Of a stretch of DNA of 23,176 nucleotides, positions 19,118 to 23,176 are shown piece after piece. Numbering within the stretch: the first letter of the stretch is position 1; each line of letters opens with the position of its first letter. Source of the DNA: a virus. The translations under genes were made by a program, and so were the position numbers. The DNA is taken from positions 1 to 23,176 of the IMG/VR virus record IMGVR_UViG_3300027806_000160. One strand, 5' to 3'. The notes under the pieces are model-generated. The model searched no databases and was not told where the DNA came from. It was given only the letters and a program-made list of their open reading frames with translations.

Positions 19118-19377
19118 CCGCCTCCGCAATCACCGCCGCCGTCTGCCGGCTGGCCTCCGGCGAGTGCCGCTGGGTCGGCCGCGAAGACATCCACGTGTAC
19201 TGCCGCCGGCCGTTCGTCGAGACGATGATGCCGACAGGCCGGCTCGGCTGGCAGCCTGGGCCGGCCGCCTATTCCGTTGTCTGCCCCGATGCCGGCCTGG
19301 AGCCCGGCACGTGGGTGACCGCACGCGAGGCCGTGCGGATGATCGAGTCCGCTATGGTGAAGGAGGCCGCAGCATGA
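19114..19377 (+). CDS. Small hypothetical protein
   Basis: The ATG at 19114, behind GGAGG, gives 87 residues: MTASAITAAVCRLASGECRW, then VGREDIHVYCRRPFVETMMP, TGRLGWQPG and a C-terminal helix AREAVRMIESAMVKEAAA. Three Cys residues in the first 30 residues might bind a metal. It overlaps the genes on both sides by ATGA, so it belongs to the PrimPol transcription unit. The family is unknown to me. Confidence 0.7.
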   Translation: MTASAITAAVCRLASGECRWVGREDIHVYCRRPFVETMMPTGRLGWQPGPAAYSVVCPDAGLEPGTWVTAREAVRMIESAMVKEAAA

Positions 19378-19871
19378 CCGCAGAACTTGCACACCTCGCG
19401 TCCATCGGCTGCCGCTTCGTGCGGCTGGCCCGTGGCGAAAAACGGCCCGTCGGGGTCGCATGGCAGACAAAAGCCACCGGCGACTTGACGTATGTCAATC
19501 AGTGGCTCGCCGCCGGATCGAACGTCGGGCTCCTGCTCGGCCCGGCGTCCGGGGTGATCGACGTTGAGTTCGACGCCGAAGCCGGCCGGGAGCAGCTGTC
19601 GGCATTCGGCGTGCTCGACATCCCCACGCCCACGTGGCGGTCGTCCCGCGGCGAGCATCGACTCTTCCGCTGGGAGCCGTGGATGCCGGCCTCGGCCGTC
19701 GTGCATGTGGACGACCTCGAGGTCCGGATCGGTGGACGGGCGGCGCAGAGCGTGCTCCCGCCGTCGCGGCATCCGGACGGCAGCCGGTACGAATGGATCG
19801 TCAGCCCGTGCGAGGTTGCCGTGGCTGGATTTCCTGCTCAGTTGCTCGCGGGTGTCCCATGCCACACCTGA
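19374..19871 (+). CDS. Stand-alone PrimPol (AEP) domain protein
   Basis: This is a 165-residue protein that fits only the N-terminal bifunctional DNA primase/polymerase domain. It has the start GCRFVRLARGEKRPVGVAWQ, then WLAAGSNVGLLLGPASGVID and VEFD, where D63 and E65 could form the metal site (the usual form is D-x-D). S91-R-G-E-H95 RLFRW supplies the expected His, and RIGGRAAQSVLPPSRHPDGS corresponds to the conserved R-x-G-G ... xPPSxHPDG segment. In most phages and plasmids this domain is followed by a helicase (D5-like or similar); here the ORF ends first. The replicative helicase would have to be separate. It could prime synthesis at the nearby repeat region. Confidence 0.85.
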   Translation: MTAELAHLASIGCRFVRLARGEKRPVGVAWQTKATGDLTYVNQWLAAGSNVGLLLGPASGVIDVEFDAEAGREQLSAFGVLDIPTPTWRSSRGEHRLFRWEPWMPASAVVHVDDLEVRIGGRAAQSVLPPSRHPDGSRYEWIVSPCEVAVAGFPAQLLAGVPCHT

Positions 19872-19993
19872 ATTGGTCGTCGATCCTCCACGCCCTGGTC
19901 CTGATCCGGATCGGCCAGGAGCTCGGCACCGACTCCCGGCTGGCCCGGGCAATCCACGACCTGATCGAGCTCGTCGTGGCGGTCTGGCGGTAG
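19859..19993 (+). CDS. 44-residue helical ORF after PrimPol
   Basis: The ATG at 19859 lies inside the last codons of the PrimPol gene and opens 44 residues: MPHLNWSSILHALVLIRIGQ, then ELGTDSRLARAIHDLIELVV and AVWR. It is helical and amphipathic. No ribosome binding site is visible, so translation would depend on coupling. It may be a real small protein or a chance frame. Confidence 0.4.
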   Translation: MPHLNWSSILHALVLIRIGQELGTDSRLARAIHDLIELVVAVWR

Positions 19994-20070
19994 TGGCGTT
20001 GAATCGTTGAGCATCATGTTCAACGTTGAATATCCGATGCCCAACAATCCAACACTGTTGGCCAACACTT

Positions 20071-20087
20071 TTGTCCGCCGGATGTCC
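20071..20087 (+). repeat. 17-bp direct repeat, copy 1
   Basis: TTGTCCGCCGGATGTCC occurs here and again, identically, at 20170-20186, 99 bases apart. The core CCGCCGG is nearly palindromic. Confidence 0.85.
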
Positions 20088-20137
20088 GGCCGATGTCACG
20101 CCAAAAACGCGAAAACCACCGTGCGTCGCTGAAAAAC

Positions 20138-20168
20138 TGGCGTGACACGTCACGCCAGTGTCACGCCA
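20138..20168. repeat. Phased GTCACGCCA array
   Basis: TGGCGTGAC (inverted, 20138-20146) and GTCACGCCA (20149-20157, 20160-20168) lie at exact 11-base intervals, on one face of the helix. The first two make a perfect 9+2+9 palindrome. A fourth copy is at 20095-20103. Confidence 0.8.
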
Positions 20169-20169
20169 G

Positions 20170-20186
20170 TTGTCCGCCGGATGTCC
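20170..20186 (+). repeat. 17-bp direct repeat, copy 2
   Basis: Identical to the copy at 20071-20087. Here it directly follows the phased GTCACGCCA sites, whereas copy 1 precedes the isolated GTCACGCCA at 20095. Confidence 0.85.
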
Positions 20187-20295
20187 AACACCCGGCGGGG
20201 CCTGCCGGCCGCCGCCGGGCGTTGAACTGACCGGGCCTTGATCCGCGTCAGCCCCCGGCAGTGGGCGAGAGGCGGGCCCGGTGTGTTGAATTGGT

Positions 20296-20330
20296 GCCGC
20301 TGCCGGGCTTCGCCCCCACCCGGCAGCGGC
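20296..20330. terminator. Perfect 12-bp stem-loop between convergent units
   Basis: GCCGCTGCCGGG (20296-20307) pairs perfectly with 20319-20330 around an 11-base loop. It lies between the rightward unit (last stop 19993) and the leftward unit that ends with the tRNA at 20398. No T-run follows on either strand; it may terminate in both directions or protect the RNA ends. A weaker stem (CCCGGCG at 20191, CGCCGGG at 20213) lies nearby. Confidence 0.45.
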
Positions 20331-20397
20331 CGCAGCGGCGTGGATGGGGGCTCCCGCCGGCGACCCGGCCGCGTGTTTCAGCGGCTCGGGATTTGAA

Positions 20398-20473
20398 TGG
20401 CAGCGGTCGGATTCGCACCGACGATCTCCGGCTTATGAGGCCGGCGAGAACAACTGGGCTTCTCCACGCTGCT
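20398..20473 (-). tRNA. tRNA-Met (CAT anticodon), atypical
   Basis: On the minus strand 76 bases fold as a cloverleaf: 7-base acceptor arms with six pairs and an A1xC72 mismatch at the first position; D stem GAGA/TCTC; anticodon stem CCGGC/GCCGG with loop CTCATAA; a 5-base variable loop; T stem GTCGG/CCGAC. CCA is not encoded. The A1xC72 mismatch and an A11-T24 pair recall initiator tRNA, but the anticodon stem lacks the three G-C pairs of initiators. The D loop (AGCCCAGTTGT) lacks the usual GG and the T loop is TGCGAAT instead of TTCGAAT. It lies 12 bases after the stop of the tail-type gene and its 3' end faces the integrase side. It could be a phage tRNA or, less likely, a host tRNA used as an attachment site. 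Confidence 0.8.
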
Positions 20474-20485
20474 ACCGCCAGTTTA

Positions 20486-21169
20486 TCAGTCTTCCACGCC
20501 CACTACGTGGATCTCGACCGTCGCCGGAGGCCGACGAAACGTGAGCGACACGCCCGTGCCGGTCGCAGTCGCGTTGGCCGACAGCTGCACCGAGGTGCCG
20601 TTGGTGATGCTTGCGATCGTCGCTCCCGACGGAATACCGGTTCCGGCCACCAGCATCCCCACCTCGAGGCTCGTTGTGGATGATAGGCCAGTGATCGCCT
20701 TTTGGCCGCTGGTCGTGTTGCCGTTCAACGTGTGGACCACGTCGGTGTTTGTGATTGCAACAGTCCTACTTACAGACGATGCAGCCACACCAGACACAGG
20801 CGAGTGAAGCATCAGCGTCCCGGATCGGCCGACAGGAATGTCTCCGGCGAGGCCGTCCCAGCCATCGACGGCACCGGGGCCGACGGTCAGGCTTGTGTCA
20901 GCCGATTGGTTGAACACGAGCAAATGTTTCACCGTGTCGAGAACCAGCGTGCCGGTTGCGCCCAGCACGGTTACCACCAGGGCACGAAGGTCAACGGCCT
21001 GCGATTGTCCGGCTGAGATTTCGTATGTCTTGGACCAGTAGGCATCAGCCTCGCCGGCACCCGTGCCGTCGATGAAGACGAGCTGCCGGTTTGCGTTCAC
21101 CTGCACGGTGGCGTTCCCGTCCGTCAGTCGCGGGACAATTTGCACGGAGCCCTGCATGGAAAAACTCAT
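20486..21169 (-). CDS. Tail or decoration-type structural protein
   Basis: The ATG at 21169 follows GAGAGGTGATTTG and opens 227 residues. The N-terminal half is strand-rich (QGSVQIVPRLTDGNATVQVN, then ISAGQSQAVDLRALVVTVLG and LVLDTVKHLLVFNQSADTSL). The C-terminal part NGNTTSGQKAITGLSSTTSL, VGMLVAGTGIPSGATIASIT and VQLSANATATGTGVSLTF is a repeat-type module often found in phage tail fibres and other virion surface proteins. The ORF starts in TGATG overlap with its upstream neighbour. Size and composition suggest a minor virion or tail protein. No enzymatic motif is seen. Confidence 0.7.
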   Translation of the reverse strand: MSFSMQGSVQIVPRLTDGNATVQVNANRQLVFIDGTGAGEADAYWSKTYEISAGQSQAVDLRALVVTVLGATGTLVLDTVKHLLVFNQSADTSLTVGPGAVDGWDGLAGDIPVGRSGTLMLHSPVSGVAASSVSRTVAITNTDVVHTLNGNTTSGQKAITGLSSTTSLEVGMLVAGTGIPSGATIASITNGTSVQLSANATATGTGVSLTFRRPPATVEIHVVGVED

Positions 21170-21537
21170 CAAATCACCTCTCTCATTTCTTCTAGACGAT
21201 CACGCCATCGCGTGTCGGCAAACCAGAGATCGAGCACGCATTCGCAGATGCCGCCGACGGTGTCGGCAAGCACCATGCCCCAGAGCGGCCCCACGCCGTG
21301 CATCGCCTCCCATCGCTCGCGGACCTGGGCCCGCACGAGAGCCATGGCGTGATCGACCGCCTTGTGGCGGCGGCCCCCGGCCCGGTCGGCGGCGTCGAGG
21401 TGCGAATGCGGCCAGTGCCAAATCACGAGCCGCGTCAGTTCGTCCATCCGCCACGCGCCCGTCGCCTCGACCCGGTGGGCGAGCCGGTAGCGGATGTGGG
21501 CTTGCAGCTGGGAGAGAGGGGCGTCTGTTTGCGTCAT
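21169..21537 (-). CDS. Hypothetical 122-residue protein
   Basis: The ATG overlaps the upstream stop as ATGA, with no separate ribosome binding site, so translation is probably coupled. The protein is helical: MTQTDAPLSQLQAHIRYRLA, then WRMDELTRLVIWHWPHSHLD, KAVDHAMALVRAQVRERWEA and ADTVGGICECVLDLWFADTR. The regular helix pattern with an H-x-x-A-L-V-R-x-x-V segment resembles small phage proteins near tail genes. I cannot name a family. Confidence 0.7.
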   Translation of the reverse strand: MTQTDAPLSQLQAHIRYRLAHRVEATGAWRMDELTRLVIWHWPHSHLDAADRAGGRRHKAVDHAMALVRAQVRERWEAMHGVGPLWGMVLADTVGGICECVLDLWFADTRWRDRLEEMREVI

Positions 21538-21824
21538 TTGTCGCGGCCTACCACGATCTCGAGGATCTCACGCTGGCCGGCAGCCAGCTCTTGGAGCGTC
21601 TCGGCCTGCTGCTCCTGGGTGCGGCCAAGCCCTTCGAGTGTGGCGGTGGTCTGGCGGAGGAATGCGGAGTGTGATTCGACCACCGGAACGACGACCGTGC
21701 GGTGGAGGGCCTGTGCGGCCTCGCGGAGGCCAAATAGCAGCAGGCCCAGCATCAGGCAGGGGAAACCAAATTCACGGGCCACGCGGATGCCTACGTCGAT
21801 CATGTCACTTGTCCGTTGCGTCAT
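21534..21824 (-). CDS. Membrane protein with one helix and a coiled coil
   Basis: This is a 96-residue protein starting MTQRTSDMIDVGIRVAREFG. It has one hydrophobic segment, FGFPCLMLGLLLFGL (about 19-33), followed by a helix HRTVVVPVVESHSAFLRQTT and a heptad-like end (LEGLGRTQEQQAETLQELAA, then GQREILEIVV). This layout, an N-terminal membrane anchor with a cytoplasmic coiled coil, occurs in BhlA/UviB-type holins and in other small phage membrane proteins. No endolysin is seen in the window, so a holin role is only one option. A weak ribosome binding site (GGGAAAAG) precedes the start. Confidence 0.65.
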   Translation of the reverse strand: MTQRTSDMIDVGIRVAREFGFPCLMLGLLLFGLREAAQALHRTVVVPVVESHSAFLRQTTATLEGLGRTQEQQAETLQELAAGQREILEIVVGRDK

Positions 21825-22123
21825 TGCTTTTCCCACCACCGCTGAACGATGATCTCCACGATCTTTCCGATTGCCCAGAACAGGAGCATCGACAACAGTG
21901 GCGAGCCGCAGCGATCCCGGTAGACGAGACGGACGCGCTGCTCCCACCGCTCCCGCATGGCCGCGCTGTCGTGGCCGGCGAACAGCGATTCGCTGCCCTT
22001 TGGTGACTCGTCGACAGCGGTCGCCACGACGGCGTCGCACCGCTCTCGCCCGAGCAGGGACCGGCGGACGGGGTAGGCCGAAAGGGCCTGCCAGACGTGC
22101 TCCTCGAGGTCGGTCGAACTCAT
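21821..22123 (-). CDS. Small protein with C-terminal membrane helix
   Basis: The ATG at 22123 overlaps the protease stop and has GGAGG upstream. The 100-residue protein has a soluble, charged N-terminus (MSSTDLEEHVWQALSAYPVR, RRSLLGRERCDAVVATAVDE), a basic middle (MRERWEQRVRLVYRDRCG) and ends in a hydrophobic helix SPLLSMLLFWAIGKIVEIIV followed by QRWWEKQ. It would be tail-anchored in the inner membrane. Paired with the next gene, it may form part of a membrane complex; no family is recognised. Confidence 0.7.
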   Translation of the reverse strand: MSSTDLEEHVWQALSAYPVRRSLLGRERCDAVVATAVDESPKGSESLFAGHDSAAMRERWEQRVRLVYRDRCGSPLLSMLLFWAIGKIVEIIVQRWWEKQ

Positions 22124-22938
22124 CGCTTGGCACACCTCCCGTCCGGGCAGTCGGTCGGCCACTTCGCACGCGAGAGGAGCGACCGGATTTCGGTGGCGTG
22201 ACTGCCAATGGTGATCTCGCCATTGCTGCCAAACAGCACGGCCGCCAGCTCGCCGTCGGCGTTGAACACGGGCCCGCCGGAATCGCCCTTCCTCGCGCCG
22301 GCCCGCAGTTCGACCATGTGCATCGGGTGACGGCCGGTTGGCGCGAGGAACTGGGTCATCTTGCCGGTGACCTCTCGGTAGGCGAACGGCGGCGGGCCGT
22401 AGCCGGCGATCGTGAGGCTGTCGCCCGGGGCCGGTGGTCGTGGCGCAAGCCGCACCGGGGCGGCCTCCGTGGCAGCCGTCACGAGGGCCGCCAGGTCGAA
22501 GGCGTCGTCGCTGGCCACCACGCGGGCCGGGGCTGAGCTGCCGTCCGGCCAGCGGATGGTGATCGCGTCGCGCTGGCCACGGACGACGTGCCATGCCGTG
22601 AGCACGAGGGCCTGTCGATCGCGAACCCCGACGAGCACGCCGGAACCGCAGTCGAGGCTTGGGCCGGAGCCGCAGATGATTCGTGGCACGGCCTGGCGGG
22701 GGCCGCCGGCCACGGCAGTTGGCGGCGGAGCCGGGGGCGCAGGCGGAGCGGAGAGCACGCCAGCCCCTTCGCAGAGCGGGCACACGAACCGCACAGGCCC
22801 GCGCCCGACAACTCGATCGCCGTGGCAGTTTTCGCACGGGTTGGCCGCGGCGACCGTGGCGGCCCAGACGGCGAGCAGTGCGGCAGCCCGCCGGAGAGCA
22901 CGGAAGAACGGCCGGGTGTCGGCTTTGATCGCGATCAT
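22120..22938 (-). CDS. Secreted trypsin-like serine protease with Cys-pair domain
   Basis: The protein has 272 residues from the ATG at 22938, with GGAG upstream. Residues 13-32 form a signal-peptide-like segment (RALRRAAALLAVWAATVAAA). Residues 35-60 carry two Cys pairs, CENCHGD and CPLCEGAG, like the DnaJ zinc-finger pattern. After a Pro/Ala linker the S1/HtrA-like protease has H117 (LTAWHVVRG), D148 (DDAFDLAAL) and S220 (RKGDSGGPVF), a complete triad. No PDZ domain follows. It would act in the periplasm or outside the cell. The neighbours are small membrane proteins. A phage could use it in entry, envelope damage or superinfection exclusion; none of these is proven. Confidence 0.85.
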   Translation of the reverse strand: MIAIKADTRPFFRALRRAAALLAVWAATVAAANPCENCHGDRVVGRGPVRFVCPLCEGAGVLSAPPAPPAPPPTAVAGGPRQAVPRIICGSGPSLDCGSGVLVGVRDRQALVLTAWHVVRGQRDAITIRWPDGSSAPARVVASDDAFDLAALVTAATEAAPVRLAPRPPAPGDSLTIAGYGPPPFAYREVTGKMTQFLAPTGRHPMHMVELRAGARKGDSGGPVFNADGELAAVLFGSNGEITIGSHATEIRSLLSRAKWPTDCPDGRCAKR

Positions 22939-23176
22939 GCTGGCTTGCTCCAGTCGTCGGGGAGGGTCATGGACGCGATCGCAAACGACCCCTTCCACGC
23001 GGAGCGGGCAGTGCGCTCCGAGTCGTAGCGGACGATGTCGTAGGAGTCTGGGTAGGCCATGAGCCGTTGATCGGGAATCCACTGGGCCCACGGCACCGCG
23101 TGGCCGTTGCGGCCCACGCTCACGACCAGGCCGTGCAGCACGAGGCACACGGCCTGCTCATAGCTCTCGGGAAAGA
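22935..23176 (-). CDS. Partial protein, C-terminal 79 residues
   Basis: The frame is open to the right edge, so the 5' end is missing. The visible part reads FPESYEQAVCLVLHGLVVSV, then GRNGHAVPWAQWIPDQRLMA and YPDSYDIVRYDSERTARSAW, ending DDWSKPA. An internal GTG at 23150 could be taken as a start but coding-like sequence continues upstream. It overlaps the protease start as ATGA. The strand-rich, aromatic-rich look would fit a virion-associated protein or a small domain; I do not recognise it. Confidence 0.6.
   Translation of the reverse strand, partial: FPESYEQAVCLVLHGLVVSVGRNGHAVPWAQWIPDQRLMAYPDSYDIVRYDSERTARSAWKGSFAIASMTLPDDWSKPA

Larger units (their letters stand above)
19998..20237. 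repeat. Repeat-rich non-coding locus, candidate origin or control region
   Basis: In the 404-base gene-free stretch 19994-20397, this part holds a 12-bp palindrome TTCAACGTTGAA (20019-20030) and scattered GTTGAA words (19998, 20025, 20221, with another at 20285). It also has a 17-bp perfect direct repeat and four copies of GTCACGCCA in phased order. It is less GC-rich at 19998-20070. No protein-like frame is seen. The PrimPol gene lies just upstream. Confidence 0.65.

Noticed and set aside
1-23176. CRISPR array or insertion sequence
   Set aside because: No regularly spaced repeats with unique spacers of about 30 bases, and no transposase or IS-type terminal repeats were seen.

Overview
The window looks like part of a temperate tailed phage (Caudoviricetes) or prophage with high GC and tightly packed genes. 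Many neighbouring genes overlap by ATGA or TGATG, and most starts have a strong GGAGG-type ribosome binding site. Both window ends cut through genes, so the element continues on each side. The host is not certain. I lean towards Planctomycetota, or another high-GC Gram-negative group that uses CsrA, because of the csrA-like gene, the secreted trypsin-like protease with DnaJ-like CxxC pairs and the overall protein style. This is inference, not proof.

Layout. (1) Positions 1-7827, minus strand: packaging and head module. Read in the direction of transcription it holds the large terminase, a lipoprotein, a small Cys-rich protein, a dCMP-type deaminase, a small membrane protein, a 24-codon ORF, a gpW-like joining protein, a lambda-type portal, a protease fused to a Mu gpT-like capsid protein, a DUF2190 decoration-type protein and a partial head-completion-type gene. 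(2) Positions 8050-15774, minus strand: early replication and recombination operon. It runs from two small proteins and a CsrA-like protein through a Sak4-like ATPase, an ssDNA-binding-like protein, a winged-helix protein, an HNH-like/SF2 helicase and a DUF1376 protein to a RuvC-like resolvase. (3) Positions 15775-16886: control region, with a 33-bp inverted repeat over divergent promoter-like elements, a plus-strand gene and an XRE-type repressor on the minus strand. (4) Positions 16887-19993, plus strand: tyrosine integrase, a membrane-anchored protein, an excisionase-like protein, three small unknown genes and a stand-alone PrimPol domain. (5) Positions 19994-20397: non-coding and rich in repeats and hairpins, a candidate origin or control locus. 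(6) Positions 20398-23176, minus strand: an unusual tRNA-Met(CAT), a tail or decoration-type protein, small membrane and coiled-coil proteins, a secreted serine protease and a partial gene.

How it may work together: the repressor and the dyad at 15895-15927 probably switch between the leftward early operon and the rightward module. PrimPol, the SF2 helicase, the DUF1376 protein, the SSB-like protein, Sak4 and RuvC would form a largely phage-encoded replication and recombination set. The early CsrA-like protein could reprogramme host or phage mRNA use. The points most worth following up are the phage CsrA, two iteron-like arrays (one inside the DUF1376 gene, one after PrimPol), the operator dyad, the atypical tRNA and the secreted protease cassette.
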